A stretch of 64,000 nt of DNA from Pogona vitticeps (GCF_051106095.1 NC_135791.1:5652501-5716500), one strand, 5' to 3'; positions 1 to 23,503 are shown, counted from the stretch's first letter. Made by a program: numbers and translations. The notes: generated from the sequence alone by a model not told the origin.

Positions 1-185
1 ACTTAGGGCAACCTTTTTCAGCGTTTTCCAGGTAAAGAAGTCCCAGAAGTGGCTTACCATTCCCTTCCACTAGGGGCGCTGTGGGACTGTGCAGCTTGCC
101 CAAGGCCACCCAGGCTGGCTCTTCTCCCAATGCGGGAATCGAACTCCCAACCGGTACCTAACCCACTGAGCTACCCAGCCAGCCC
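1..185 (-). repeat. Sauria-type SINE, cut by window edge
   Basis: Read on the minus strand it has a tRNA-like head (GGCTGGGTAGCTCAGTGGGT, then a GTTCGATTCCC-like box B) and the body GAGAAGAGCCAGCCTGGGTG. The Bov-B-like tail lies beyond base 1. Confidence 0.75.
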
Positions 186-284
186 ATACTTGACCACTCT
201 TTAGCCCACTTCAGCCTGCTCCAATTGAGCTGTCTATCCCAGCCCTAAGTCAAAAGGAAAGTATGATGATGTTTTTGAACTTAC

Positions 285-10688
<10,404 letters not shown>

Positions 10689-12385
10689 CTGCCAGAACAA
10701 TAAAAATCAAATTGACTATGTAAGCTCAGGTTAAACACACAAATACACATAACACACAAGAGACTTAAAAACACTTTAAAAAAAGAGGCATATACAAGTT
10801 TGGTACCCTGATGCCTTCTAGATTGTTTTCGACTACAACTCCCATCGCTCCATCCCATGGCACCCACAGTCAGGAATGATGGGACTTGTGGATCTGAACA
10901 TCTGGAGCGCCTCTTCCACCCCTCCTGAAAACATTTAACGCTGCCTGATTTTGGAAGCAAAGCGAGATGCTCGTGGGGAGGGTGAAAGAAAAAGAAATCT
11001 TGTATTTATTGCTACAAGATTAAACCTAGACTTGAGTATTGTACAGATATTTCTAGCTTCCGTGTGTCCAAGTACACTGACCGGCTTTTCATTACAGGAG
11101 ACCGAAAGGAGAACAAGGACTTGCTAATTTCCTTGAAGAAGGGGAAAAGCTGATCGAACCGCAGCTATCAGCCCGGTTGATGGCCTCTAAACAGTTTAAA
11201 ATGTTCTTTAAAGAGAATTAGACAAAGTAGCTACAACACATTTTTGTTGCCCTAAAACCGATGTAATGGTGTTTCCACTTGGTATGTTTTTTTTTTTCCC
11301 AAACGCAACTCTATCACATCTTTGTTTGGCGTGGGGAGCGGGAGAGAGGAAGCAGCTCCTTTCAGATCACAACCTGGCCTGTTAACTTGTTGCTTCTAAA
11401 GTCTGAACTCTATCCAAGCAGAGCGAAGTCGGTCCCTTTCCTAGAGCTTGAAATAGGGAGACGGACAATGAAGCTGATGTTGGCCTGGGTCCATTTCAAG
11501 GGACCAGCTGCCAAAGGAGGGAGCCTGATATGCCGTCGGCCCTCCACTTTTAGGACTGCTCGCTGGCTCTTTTTAGATGCTGCCCGAATGCTTAGAAGAT
11601 CAAACAAATGCACAAAAGAGTATTATTTTTCCCCCCATCCGAAACCCAGTTGACCGCAGCAGCCCTGGACTCCTGGCGCAGTGATAACCATATAAATAAT
11701 AAGACTCTATTTTGGGGAGCAAACCTTATACATTCAGAAGTATGCAAGCCAGGTCTTGGGGGTTCAGCTGGAGAATCGAGGCTGCAGCTTGGGAACTCTA
11801 TGTCCTATGTGGAGCAGGGATAGAGGCAGAATTTAAAAATATATTTTAGTTCTCTCTGATTTCAAGTGCAGGATTACTACTGACTTTCTTACATGTTATC
11901 ATACCCTCATTTCTAATTTTCAGAGGAGAGCATGGGTCCTTATGTAGCCAAATGGCACCGTCAATGGAAAAATAAAAACACAAGATACTGTCAGAAAAGT
12001 GGAAGTATATCCACAGGGAAAAAGACATAAAGAGAAGCCCCCTGAGACGACAAGGTGCAATCAACTAGCTGCAAAAACATGCACCTCGTTGCACCAGAAA
12101 TCTCCCTGAAAGCGACCCTTCTGTCCGCTAAGGGATTTCGCCAACCTGGTCCTCCAAAGTAGAAGCCCTACAGCCGGACCAAAAAGATCCAGTTGAGTAT
12201 GGTTTGAAGTTTGGCTGGAGTGCATTTCCTCGTGGATTGTGTGAGAGTCATAAAAAAGATGGTGATTATTCCCCCATGTGATCACACACCCCAGATTTCT
12301 CGGTGACTACGACGGGTTGACTGACTGTTGAGGGTCAACCGGAGAAGACAACTGAAAGGAGAAATGGGAGGGTGTATCATAAAGA

Positions 12386-12530
12386 ACTGCTGGATAGCTC
12401 AGTGGTTTAGGTCTTTGGCTGCAGAGCCCAAGGTTGGGAGTTCGATACCCCCGCTGGACCTCCCTGACAGGGGCTAGACTCGATGATCCGTGTGGTCCCT
12501 TCCAGCTTTGCAGTTTTAAAATGATGATGA
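12386..12530 (+). repeat. tRNA-headed SINE with CR1-like tail
   Basis: The head TGGATAGCTCAGTGGTTTAG and box B GGGAGTTCGATACCC are followed by ACTCGATGATCCGTGTGGTC and CCTTCCAGCTTTGCAGTT, then (ATG)n. That tail is the CR1 3' end, unlike the Bov-B-like tail of the Sauria copies. Confidence 0.7.
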
Positions 12531-13854
12531 TGATCAGGGAGGAGGACATGGCCAGTTGACTACTGCATTGATCAAAAATGTTCCACATTTGGTTGCAGTT
12601 AATGACTTTTTATAGACCTGTACTGATATCTGTCTCTGAGAGTTTCAAAAAGAGGGGGAATTAAGAAAGTAATGGGGGGGAAAACAGGGGGTTTAAATTT
12701 AAAATGGGAGATAAAGCAAAGGATAAATGCATCTCATGGAAAACAGCTTGCCCTTGGATGTAGTTATATATTTTTATTCATTTATTTCTTACACTAATAA
12801 CTCCAGTGAGCTCAAAATGGCCTCTCCCTTCCCACTTATATCTACACAGCAGTCCTGTACAGCAGGCAACTCTGAGACATAACATTGAAATCACCCGGTG
12901 AGGATTTGAGACCAGATCTCCCAAATCCATCCTCCACACTGTGATTGAAGCATTTCTGGACCAAGAACCTAAGAAAAATTCAAGAAGGCAGGTGATGCAG
13001 GAGGTTGAAGGACAAGGGGAGATCAGTTCTCAAGACCACCGTAGTGTTCAGTTAAGAGAAGCTATCATGTGAGACTTCGTGGTTTTAACATGACGTGTAG
13101 GTTAAACCACACCAGCTTTCTCCAGCTTGATGCCCTCCGGACGCGTCAGAGTGCAATTCCCATCATGACGTTGGGGGAAACTCCTACAGATGGGAAGGGC
13201 ACTTGGTTGGAGAAAGCTGGTGTGATTTGCAGAGGTTGTCTTAAAGAAATAGTTGAGCATAATTTGACTCTCTGGTTTGTCTCTTTCCACTTGATCTTGA
13301 AAACACATTGAATTCATGCTTTCGGACTTCCGTAGATGCACACCAGCACATGGCTACCCTATTCAGGCGAGCATTTCAGGGATGAATTTGTCTGAAAGAA
13401 TTCGTTTGGCAATCTCACCAATGTGGCTACAATCTGTAAAACAAAGCTTCTCCTGAACCCATTTTAAAAGGATATTTCTGCTACTGTTTGAGTTTTATTT
13501 TGTGCCGTCCTCCATTCGGAAACTTCCGCTTTACTTGGAACACTTGAGGTTGTTCCTTTCCTTCAAAACTGTCTATGCTGAATGCAAGTGACAGGTTTTA
13601 AAATAGCCTGTGGGTTAAACTCTTGGGATGAGTGAAAACCAAATGTTCGGGCTTAACAACGCACGTGTCCCTATCACTCTTGCACGGGGAAAGCTCAGAA
13701 GGCGAGCAGAGTTTCATCTCTGCAGAAGAGGAAGGCTTAGGGAAGACCATTGTTTTCTTTAATTCAAGATTAAAACCATTTTTAACAGTTGTGGGAAAGG
13801 CACAAAGACAAGAGAGGCGGCTCAAGAAGCTGTTAGGAAGTTGGTTTGGGGCAG

Positions 13855-13960
13855 TGGTTCCCAAACTTTGGGTCTCCAAGGTGTTCTTGGACTACAACTC
13901 CCAGAAATCCTGGCCAGCACAGCTAGTAGTGAAGGAGTCTGGAGTCTGTGAAGGACACTG
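13855..13960 (+). repeat. hAT-like MITE arm
   Basis: CAGTGGTTCCCAAACTTTGG and TTGGACTACAACTCCCAGAA match one arm of the palindromic element at 39.43 kb. The other arm is not clear here. Confidence 0.45.
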
Positions 13961-14212
13961 TGGAACATGATTTTTTAAAAAAACTATTTCACACTATTAA
14001 AAGCAGCTTCCACTGAACTACAAGTGCACTTCAAGAACACGTTGTTCCACACAGTAAAAAAATAATGTACATTAACAGTATATTTAAACCACAGATTCAA
14101 AACAATTGAGGCATGAATGAGGATGGGTGTGTTACTTGCAGTTTCTGTAGATGCTGTGAAACCAGCAGGTGCCAGTTTCAGCCCCTCAGTGTTTGCTTTT
14201 ATTGTTATTTTC

Positions 14213-14320
14213 TGTGCCTTCTGCAAATAGAGCCAGCCTGTGCAGCCTTGGGCCAGCTGCACAGTCCCAGGGTGCCCCCTAGAGGAAGGGGACGGGAATG
14301 TTGGTCTTTTCTAAATGGCT
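14213..14320 (+). repeat. Sauria-type SINE body fragment
   Basis: AATAGAGCCAGCCTGTGCAG, CTTGGGCCAGCTGCACAGTC and CCCCCTAGAGGAAGGGGA are the SINE body; head and tail are missing. Confidence 0.6.
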
Positions 14321-14371
14321 GTCAGTTCCCCTTGGCATGTCGGAAAAGCAAAGGAAGTCAAGGAGCCTCAT

Positions 14372-14398
14372 TTGTGTGTGTGTGTGTGTGTGTGTGTC
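14372..14398. repeat. (TG)n microsatellite
   Basis: About 13 TG units occur in a row. Confidence 0.9.
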
Positions 14399-15214
14399 TT
14401 GATGGACTTCCTGGCTTAACATTTGACTGGTTCAGAAATAGTGCACAACCACAGCTAGGCGTTATGGGCCCTTAGCACCAAATGCGGTGGCCAGATCAAC
14501 CGCGCTCCTTCCTCTTAGCTTTCAGGGCCACAGCCTGAAGCCAGAAGTGGGCGGGCTCTTGTGATGTCACAGAAGCAGGGCAGGCAAGAGTTGGAAAGCA
14601 AGCAAGCAAGACCACACACACAGCTACCTTCAGAGTGAGCCCATGAGCCTCGTGAATTGGTGGGGATGACTGCCCAAGCTTCAAGAGAGGAAAGGGCAAC
14701 GTGTAGCCATCCAGGTACTCATGGACTGCAATTTGCAGCATCTGTCGCTATTGGCCATGCGGCTAGGGCTGACGGTAGTTGCTATGCCGCCTCTGGAAGT
14801 CTGCTCCTTGCCCATCCCCGCTTTAATGACATCTTGTGCATCAAACTAAATTGTTTATTCCCTATAGTATTGTACGCCCGGGGAGTTGCTTCCTTGCCTT
14901 GAAACACACAGATGCATGATACTGCCCTTGAAGTTCAGTTGCTTTCTTGACTTCTAGTACGCTTCATACCAAGGTCCACCCTCATTCATAACGTCCCACC
15001 ACTCCCCCAGCTTTGCATACCGGCATGAGGATTTCTAGCCCCAAACTCTGGGAAATCAAAGCTTGCCATTTGAGCTGAACATAGTAAACTATGATTCCTC
15101 CTTGTCTTGTAAACCAGGATCACTTCTTGTTAACCATGATTAGAGGTGCCAGGATTTGCCAAGCGTCCCCCTCCTGCACAACGTGGTTTTAAGGACAAAA
15201 TCATGACCCTGGAC

Positions 15215-15425
15215 TTACAGAGCATGTTGTTGTTGTTTAGTCGTTAAGTCATGTCCGACTCTTCGTGACCCCATGGACCAGAGCACACGCCAGGCCCTCC
15301 TGTCTTCCACTGCCTCCTGGAGTTTGGTCAAATTCATGCTGGTCACTTCAGTGACATTGTGCAACCATCTCGTCCTCTGTAGTCCCCTTCTCCTCTTGCC
15401 TTCACACTTTCCCAACATCAGGAAA
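15215..15425 (-). repeat. Bov-B LINE 3' end fragment
   Basis: The minus strand reads [20 protein letters not shown] and MNLTKLQEAVEDRRAWRVL, the end of the Bov-B reverse transcriptase, followed by a (CAA)n-like tail. It is diverged relative to the 48.1 kb copy. Confidence 0.75.
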
Positions 15426-15561
15426 GGGGTAGAGAATGTTAGAAATCATAAATAGCAATAAGCGTGTGTCTAATCCGAGGCCTCGTATAATTGAACGAAG
15501 CATTCTTTCCTTCTATTTTATCTCCCAGACTAAAATGAAAAAGCTATATAAAAATGATAAC

Positions 15562-15780
15562 CCCTTCACGGATTGCTGGCTTGTCGTGGTGAAGGGGCTT
15601 GATTAATTCAGAGAAGCTATGGGCTATGTCGTGCAGGGATACCCAAGATGGACAGGTTCTGAATAAACACAAACCACCTGCAGCAGGAACTGCCAAGCCG
15701 CTCCAAGAAATCTCTGCCAAGAAAACTCACGGACAATGGAGTCAGGAAAAGTTGGACACAACAACAACAAAAATGAAAAG
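15562..15780 (+). repeat. Bov-B-related segment
   Basis: CCTTCACGGATTGCTGGCTT, GTGGTGAAGGGGCTTGATTA and AGAGAAGCTATGGGCTATG, ending in TTGGACACAACAACAACAAA, recall Bov-B-related sequence known from ruminants and squamates. Assigned from memory. Confidence 0.5.
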
Positions 15781-18107
15781 CAGAGCAGAGCAGGATGTTC
15801 TCAGAAAACAAATGATAAGTTCAGCAAATGGTTAGACATTATCATGCAAGCTGCATTGAAGCCATGCATTAAGTTTTTAAAAGTTTGAAGCAAGATACAA
15901 GCTGGGGGTGTGCCTGGAAACCACATACCTTGGTGGAACAAGCTTGAAGGGGAAATCTCCCAGACGTGGGTGTTTTCAGTGGCTGTCCTAATCTGCAGCA
16001 AAACTGGAGAGGGTTGGCGAAGCTTCCAGTCCTGAAGAAAGATGAAGGACAAAAGAACGATGCCTTCTCTGTTACTTGATGGCATCCAGAATGACTGTCC
16101 CAGCAAGAATGCACCCAAGGGTAAAGCTGCCCACCCTTTGAAGCCTTAAATATAGCATTATCTCATGTCACTTCAATGACAATGGAGAGAACCATTTGGT
16201 ATTTATGATCCCTGCAACAGTTCTCGGCTAGGATATACCCGGATCGTTTTTTTTTAAGGTCAGGAACACTGGTGGGTCTATTGTTAAATGAGAACAAGAA
16301 AGAAACCATGCAATCCAATTTTCCGTGCCCAGGATGCAGAGTTTTGTTTCCTGCGGGCTCACAGAAAGGTTGATCTGAAAAGCTTTTGCCCCGTATGCAT
16401 TAGATTTCTGTTTTCCCCACTCCTTTTAGGTCCCTTCTCAGAGATTGCCTAGAAGTGTCTCTAATTAGCTCTAGATGAGTGCTCTGAACACTGGGCTGTC
16501 TTAACGAGTTTCTTGTGCCTCTAATGTGAAGAGGAGAATAACTTTGGCCCATCTTTGGAGAGACCTCTGATCTGATTGCTGAATAGATCTTTAATTTTCC
16601 ATTGGCTTTTGGAAGATACCATTACGTCTTTAGGTGGCGTGGCCTGCTGGATGATCTATTTACCTTGGCTGGCACTTTTACAAAGAAATGTGATCGCTGT
16701 TGTGGAATTGCGCAGCTGGTTTCTTACTTTATTGCATATTTAATATTTTATGGTGTCTGGATTTTGAACTGTGTTTTGTTTGCAACGACCGTCTGATAAA
16801 GAGATGCATGCATGTAAGAGGGCTCTAATGAGACCTAGCTTTTTTCCGAGATTGAAATTGAAAATGAAAGGATGCTTAACGCCAGTGTTTCCCTGTTCTA
16901 AATCATCTTGCTTCTTTGTTTCTGGGTAGGGAGCGATTCAAAAAACACTCATTGTGGACTGTGGAAAGTACTGGGGAAATGATTCAGAATGGAAAAGTGA
17001 GAAAAATACTGAAGGAATTGGAGAGGTCGTGTAATATAGTGGTTAGAGCAGGGATCAAAAACGTTGGCAGCCCAGGCTGATCTTTTCGGTCCCACTATCC
17101 ATCACGAGCCTGGAAATGCTCCAAAAATAGTAAAAAAATGGGGCAGGTTAGGGAATAAATTCTAAAAACCCACAGGAAAACAACCCTGTTTATAGCCAAA
17201 ACAGTTGATGCCTCTGACGGTCCTTCCTGGGGATGGAGCCAGGTGAGAACCCTCAGGGTGCGATGGGGTGAAGGGCCAAGCTACCTGGGCAGCTCAGAGA
17301 TTTAAGAGCGTGACCTGAATGAGGGACAGGGCAAATTACTTCTGAACATTTATTAGTAGAAGACTACGGGAGGATCACCATAAGTCAAGAATCGATGTGG
17401 TGGCACATCATTATTCATGTGAGAAGCCCGGTTCTTCCGGTTTGAGGTGGATCGCCCTCACACCTGAACACTGAATCTCACACCTTATTTATAGGTAAAA
17501 CGCTGTTCCAGGGATGAGAAAACCTCTTTTTGCTTCTATTTTTCCCTCAGCACTCGGAGACCACTAATGGGCGGGCGGTGGGGATGGTTTCTGTGAGGGC
17601 AGCTTCATAATTGTGTGATTATTCCAGTTTGCTACAAGGACTACCTAATTAATGTGGGCAGAAAAGCCGTTGCCATCATTTAGCGAGCCCAGAAAGCATG
17701 CCACAGCGTATCACAGGTCAGTCACCAGAGACAGATTCCCTGCATTTTCTGTCGCTGTTGATATAGGTTCTATAGTATACCATCACTCCTTTCCTTCGGC
17801 AATGTCCCAGTGACAGTCGGTATCTTGAATTCTTGGTCACAACAACACAAGCTAGAAGGAATGGTGTGGTGGCATACGATGACTGGTTGGGTTGCATCGG
17901 CTGGCATGTGGCTGACACGGGATCCCCAAGCGATGGCTTAGAAAAGCATTCCGCATCGAGAAGTTGGAACGCAGGGCTGGCTGGGCAGCAAGCACCCTTT
18001 ATACCCCCTTTGTTCCATTGCAAGAGCAAATGAAACAGATGGGGGGCTGTTAGAAACATCTGCAGCTGCCTGTCCAGACCCACGGGGATAAAAAAAACAG
18101 GCAGTGT

Positions 18108-18492
18108 TATTATTGGAGTTTTTGCAACCTCGCATGCTGTCTTTAGTGAGTTTGGCTGGGAAGGACCTTTCTGCGCTAGGGACACTGTCAATTTATCCAG
18201 CAGTAACCAATTGTTCCCTCCTGTCTCTGAATTCAGGGAGAACCTTACCTCTCTGCTTTCCACCTCTCTAGAGTTTGTTGCTAAAAGCAGTCATGTTTAT
18301 CAGTTTGCTGTTTGATCTTTTCACAACTGTAAGTAAAGAAAATGGATTTTATTCTTTCTACTAATGTCTCAGAGTGGGTTATTAAGACTTGCAAGTGCCA
18401 GCTAATGAGAAAATGGGGTGGGATTTTTCTGTGGAACTTGAAGCTATTTGCTTTGTGAATTCCTGCTGTGCAGCTGAAGGAACTTAACCCAA
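18108..18492 (+). mobile_element. Fossil solo LTR-like element
   Basis: It runs from TATTGGAGTTTTTGCAACCT to about AACTTAACCCA and is collinear with the copies at 6.5 and 40.2 kb over its whole length. It looks like an old LTR without an internal region. Family is uncertain. Confidence 0.45.
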
Positions 18493-18510
18493 AATTAAAA
18501 ATTTGGAATA

Positions 18511-18513
18511 GTT

Positions 18514-18593
<80 letters not shown>

Positions 18594-18594
18594 T
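18511..18594. repeat. (TTTA)n microsatellite
   Basis: About 20 units of TTTA, probably grown from the A-rich tail of the antisense LINE that follows. Confidence 0.95.
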
Positions 18595-18930
18595 TCTATT
18601 TGTACCCCACCTATCTGGTCAATACGACCACTCTAGGTGGCTTCCAGACAGGTAAAAATACAATAACATATACGTATAACAAAAAATAAAAATATACAGA
18701 AATAGACATTAAACAATAAACAATGAACAATAAGGAATAAACAATAAGCAAATTCTTCAAGATGCCAAAAATAACAAAGAATAGATAAAGAAAGATTAAG
18801 TGTTATCTGGAGGGAAGGCCTGCTTAAACATCCACGTTTTCAGATGGGTCTTAAAAATACCCAGCGACGGGGCCTCACGAATCTCTGGAGGCAAGTTGTT
18901 TATTGGTACATAATGGCATTTCTTTACAAT
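18595..18930 (-). repeat. LINE 3' fragment
   Basis: It begins at TACCCCACCTATCTGGTC (the reverse of the LINE tail) and includes CAGATGGGTCTTAAAAATAC and TCTCTGGAGGCAAGTTGTT, a pattern of LINE 3' ends in reptiles. The family is not resolved. Confidence 0.5.
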
Positions 18931-20744
18931 TTTCTAAAGATGATCCTCTGCTGCAACTTTTCCTAACCTGGCACTTCGCATATGTTTTGGACTATGGCTC
19001 CCATAATCCCCAGATACCATGTACGATGCCTGTGGCAAGGTAGACCCATTGTACTAATCATGACTTGCTCCCGGCTAAATATATACACAAGATTTCCCTG
19101 ACCCAATGCATTTTTTTATACTACAAATCATTTCACTCTCCAGCCAGTGTGGGCAGTCACCAGGAACAATGGGAGCTGTCACCCAGAACTACAACTCTGG
19201 AGGCCACTAATGTTGGGAAGGTTGTTTTTTAATTTAAATTTTTGCAACATCCATTGGTGTAATTAATTTGCATCCCCAGCTTCTTAATTCTGCTATTCAG
19301 CCTGCAGCATGGCTGGTTATTTGCATTGCTTTTCCCTAGCTGCAACTTTTCCTCGGGGCTCATCATAAGTTTTTCTAGCCGTATGCAACCTGCTTGTGAG
19401 GAACACACCTTATTTGGGTGATCTGTGGGAATTTCCCCTTACCAACACGCCAAGCATCCTTACCAACTTTCAAAGCACTTTTCAGGCATGGCAAGGCCTT
19501 GTAAAACTGAAGCTTCCTCTTTATGGCTTCTGTCTCTTATTACTTCCTGTTCAGTACAGTGGCAGAATTACCGATTACTTATTTAGTCGGTTCCTATTTT
19601 CTTCAAGGGAGGCAAACTCAATAAAGAGGAAATTGGCAATTTGTTTTGTTTTCGTGGGGCAAAGCGGTTATATAACACTTTTTAAAAAAGGGTTTAGGAA
19701 ACTTTCAAGATGTTTTATAGGAAGTAGAGTGAATAGGGCTTAGAAAATGTTCCCTCTCTGGATCTCCCTCTTCTGGCTAGTGTCTCCGTGGATGACTTTC
19801 TGACTGCATTGGCAAATCCTGACTTTAGAAGGAGAACTTGCTAGAAATAGAATATTCACTTAATTCCTGTTGAGTTTTTCATTGAGCTAGATATTAATGA
19901 AACTGTTAACCTTTGCTTACTAACTTTCCCATCTCTCCTTTAGCAACAGATTGCAATATTCAGAACATGTCTCTGGCATCTACTTTTACGAACATGATGG
20001 TCGGCCATCGTTGGAGCTCAGAGACCAAAATCCACTCAAACATCTCCCTAATGCGAAATTATGTAGAGATTCAAAAGGCCGGATAAGGCATGGAAGGATC
20101 GGATCCAGATGGTCAGTTCCTTTCTCTGTAAGGTCCCACATCACCCGGATCTGCTGAGATTTCCCCCTCCCCTCCCCCATGTTTCTCAGGTTGAGAAATC
20201 CTTTTAGAAACCCATTTCAGGAAGTTGAGTAAAGAAATTAAGAAATCAATCTGTAACAAAGCCCTGTGTTGTGTGGAGCGCGGGGAAGGAAATGAATGAA
20301 CCGGTTCTTACAGGATGGTTCAGAATGAGAGTAAGGTCTTAAGACTGTTTTGCTCTCAAGATTATTGTCCTTTTTAGAGATCTGTAGATGAAAGGAGCTG
20401 TTGGTTTCACAAGCTGCTCTATAAAACGTGGGTGATGTGCATGTGTAATTTTTGGGGAAAGCCCTGTGGTTTATGGAAATTATTATCTTGAAAGCACAGA
20501 AAAGACGGCTTTGTTCAGGCCATGGGAACCACCCAGTTTCCTTACATAACATCTGGCTTACTCAGTGAAGCATCATGACGTACGCCAGAATTTTCATAAG
20601 CTGTCAAGCATGCTCCAGCAAGCGGTGGAACCTGAGGGAGTTTTGAACCACTTCTCCCCGGGTTTGGCTATTATTTTAAAAAGATTGGAAAGGTGATAGG
20701 ATAACATCCCATTCAATCAAGGTTCTGTAGCCTAGGATTTTGTA

Positions 20745-20972
20745 AAATGATTACTCAGTGAGTTAGATATCCGGCTGCAGAGGCTGAGGGTTCGATTCCC
20801 TGCTGTGCCTCCTGTGAATAGAGCCAGCCTGTGTTGCCTTGGGCAAGCTTCATAGTCCCAGAAATGCCCTCAGAAGAAGGGGATGATAAACCACCTCTGA
20901 GTACACTTTTTACCTAGAAAACCCCAGAAAAAGGTCAGCATCAGTCAGAACTGACTTGATAGCATGCAAGTT
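20745..20972 (+). repeat. Sauria-type SINE
   Basis: It has GAGGGTTCGATTCCCTGCTG (box B), AATAGAGCCAGCCTGTGTTG, CTTGGGCAAGCTTCATAGTC, and the tail AGTCAGAACTGACTTGATAG. The Bov-B-like tail is present. Confidence 0.75.
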
Positions 20973-22489
20973 TATTTTACCTTCCAAAGCTAATCTTCAG
21001 AACAAAACTCACTGGATGCAGGATGTGTCGCTGTGGAAAAATCACATGCCATGACAAACAGCCATATTTTTTTTTTTGCATATTTAGTGTGACCTGGAGA
21101 GAAAAGACTTTTCCAAAGATATTAATAACTGGGCTGACAGGAAAGAACTGTAACTAGCCATGTTGGCACCTGGGACATCTCTCACCCACTCTGCACAGAG
21201 AAATGGGGGTGAGCCCCCCATGAAAAACAAGGAAGGGAATGCGATGAGCCCCCAAAAGAAAGATAAGGCTTATTTTTTGTGTGTGAGAGAGCGAGAGAGA
21301 GCGAGAGAGCATTAATAGGGCTTGGAGGTATGGTCATTTATTTTGTAACATGCACCAGTAGTAGATTTACCTCTAGATTTGGGTGCCCTCCAGACTTGGG
21401 TGCTGTGGGTCAAAACCCCAGTTGCCCCACCCCTTGTGACAGCCCTGCATGCAGTGAAGCCCATCAAGAAAAGGTCCTCTGAATGCAGCTTCATGGCTAC
21501 TGTTCAGAATGTCTCTGCCTCTCCAGCTTCACTGCAAAAATTAAATATTTTCCAAAACCACAGGCCAGGGGAAAGCAAGTAAGGATGTTTTTTACTTTGG
21601 CATCAACTCTTCTTTTGCTCTACATTTAAAGGAACTGAAGGGATGGAGGAGATTATTTGCTATGTAGGAACAGCCGTGACCTGCCCTTCAACTTGAAAGC
21701 TATTATTTTCTGTTAGCAATTGAAATCTCCTTCTTTCCCTTGATTGCTAAGAGAAATATTTTTCCAGTGTCTTATTTATGGCGGACGCAGGTTGTCTCAA
21801 CACCATGACCCAGCCTGGGGAGAAGCCCCCACAAGAGAGCTCACCTTTAGCATAAAATTAGGTTACTACATTACACTGTTAAAACAAATAGGTAGCTAGA
21901 TCTTGTTTTTTGAAGTCCATTTTCAACCGCACAGGAGTCATGTGGTTTTTGGGTGTGTATGTTTGTCCTCTGATTTAGAACCACCCTGACATGGTTTTCA
22001 AACTAGGTGAGATATTTAAGAAAGGGCTTTATTATGGCCCCACATTGAGTTTCCACGGCTGAGTAGGGACTGGAATCCAGATCTCCTGAGTCCACCCAAG
22101 GGTCTGCCTACACAACACTGGCTCTCAAGCCTGTTTTAAACGGTTTAAATTATAATGGTTTTTCAGCCAAAGAATCCTGGAAACAAGTTCTTTGAAATTG
22201 TTGAGGAATCGCCAGTTTTGTTTTAGCTCATACTTCTGCGTCCTGGCTTGATTCCTTGTAAGAAGGTATGAAACATATGTGAGAGGGAAGCGCCATACAG
22301 AAGGAAGTGTTCTAACAGGGTTTCATCTGATACCAAAAGAGGAAATCAGCTTTACGAAACCAGACTGTGGGTTTCCTATTTTTCCCCTCTTTCATGAATT
22401 GGAATTGTGAACAAATGGGGAAGCTCATACCCCTTTCACTTTTTCTTGTTGTGGGGGGGGGGGATAGATTTCTATATTCCACGCATTTC

Positions 22490-23503
22490 CTAATAAACCG
22501 GACCGCTTCCCTCTGTCCCGTAGTTCCACTGGATTTTTAGTTCCAAGTCTTTGAAGAGGTCTGTAAAGAGTCCCTTGTTTGGGGAAGAGTCCAAAGGGTT
22601 TTCTGGTGTTGCACCAAAGGGTTCATCTTCTCTTGTCAACCCTTTGCTTGCTGGCGTGATACAGTCTTTGGTTGGGCATCCAAAAGGCGCCCACTGGTTA
22701 TCAGTCCAGGCTAAGGAATCCCAGCCTGTCCATTGCATGGCGCTGTGATCTTGACAGAGTTTGTTGGGGGCACCGTGTGAAATTAAAGATGGCGGCCCAC
22801 CTAGCAAGAGAGGATTGCTTTCCAAGATGGCATTCTGGGTGAGTTCCAATGGTAGCAATTCCTTAGGTTGCTTTCTATAGCTTCCTGTACTGTCCTCTGC
22901 TGTGTCACATGCCTTTTCTTCCAGAGATGACAGAAGCTGTGGTAATAACCGTCGTGTGTCTTCCTGAAGCATCAAACATTGTTTTTTTCCTGCATGATCT
23001 ACTGTAAACTCCTGTTGTGCCTGGTTTACCCATGCTCCTCCTCGACTGTGTTCTGGTTTCTGTGCTTGGTACGGTCCATTGTTGACAGAGTCTTCAGGGA
23101 AAGAATTATGTTTCCCGGCTTGGTTAGGTGAAGAACCAGCCTTGTCGATGCAGCTGGTGCTTTCAACGCATAGCCCATACGTTAAAGTCAAAGGATTGCT
23201 CTCTAAGGGGGAGGGCGGATTGTTCTTCGTCGCTTGTGGGGCATAACCTCTGGGGAGGTCCTCTGTTTCAGCCACAGTCTGAGCAAAAGTCGGGAAAGGA
23301 GGCACCGTGGCCTGCTGCTGGTAAGCGGTTTCCGTCCCGCTGAATAATTTCCGGTGTTCCTGATGACCCAAAGGCTGCGGGTTGATCTGTGGGGCCGGCT
23401 GCATCTCCAGAATGTGTTGGACTGATTTGGATACATCACACGGGATCAGAAAATGCTCCGCTTTTGGCACGAGAGGTTGGAAACGAGAAAGATTCTTGAA
23501 ATC
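22490..23503 (-). CDS. IL22RA1: IL22RA1 exon 7, cytoplasmic tail and stop
   Basis: The acceptor TCACAG is followed by DFKNLSRFQPLVPKAEHFLI, the JAK-binding membrane-proximal region (human VLTFQPLRFIQEHVLIP). The tail has four YXXQ tyrosines (YQQQ, YAPQ, YQAQ, YRKQ) plus TYGLCVE, and ends with the conserved LFTDLFKDLELKIQWN near a TAG stop at 22492-22490. The human tail as I recall it has a run of several YAPQ repeats; here there is one. The hexamer LESNPL occurs twice. Confidence 0.95.
   Translation of the reverse strand, partial: DFKNLSRFQPLVPKAEHFLIPCDVSKSVQHILEMQPAPQINPQPLGHQEHRKLFSGTETAYQQQATVPPFPTFAQTVAETEDLPRGYAPQATKNNPPSPLESNPLTLTYGLCVESTSCIDKAGSSPNQAGKHNSFPEDSVNNGPYQAQKPEHSRGGAWVNQAQQEFTVDHAGKKQCLMLQEDTRRLLPQLLSSLEEKACDTAEDSTGSYRKQPKELLPLELTQNAILESNPLLLGGPPSLISHGAPNKLCQDHSAMQWTGWDSLAWTDNQWAPFGCPTKDCITPASKGLTREDEPFGATPENPLDSSPNKGLFTDLFKDLELKIQWNYGTEGSGPVY

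Larger units (their letters stand above)
10689..22489. other. MYOM3 5' flank / IL22RA1 3' flank
   Basis: No coding exon was found here. The MYOM3 promoter and a noncoding first exon should lie here, because the first coding exon starts with an acceptor, but I cannot place them. The IL22RA1 3' UTR occupies the right end. The rest is repeats, listed separately, and unremarkable A/T-rich sequence. Confidence 0.6.

Noticed and set aside
16602-16796. 64-codon plus-strand frame with hydrophobic C-terminus
   Set aside because: Short, no homology recognised, lies in the intergenic gap; probably chance.
17718-18263. 181-codon minus-strand open frame
   Set aside because: It overlaps the fossil LTR-like element and unique flank, shows no recognisable domain, and has no splice context.
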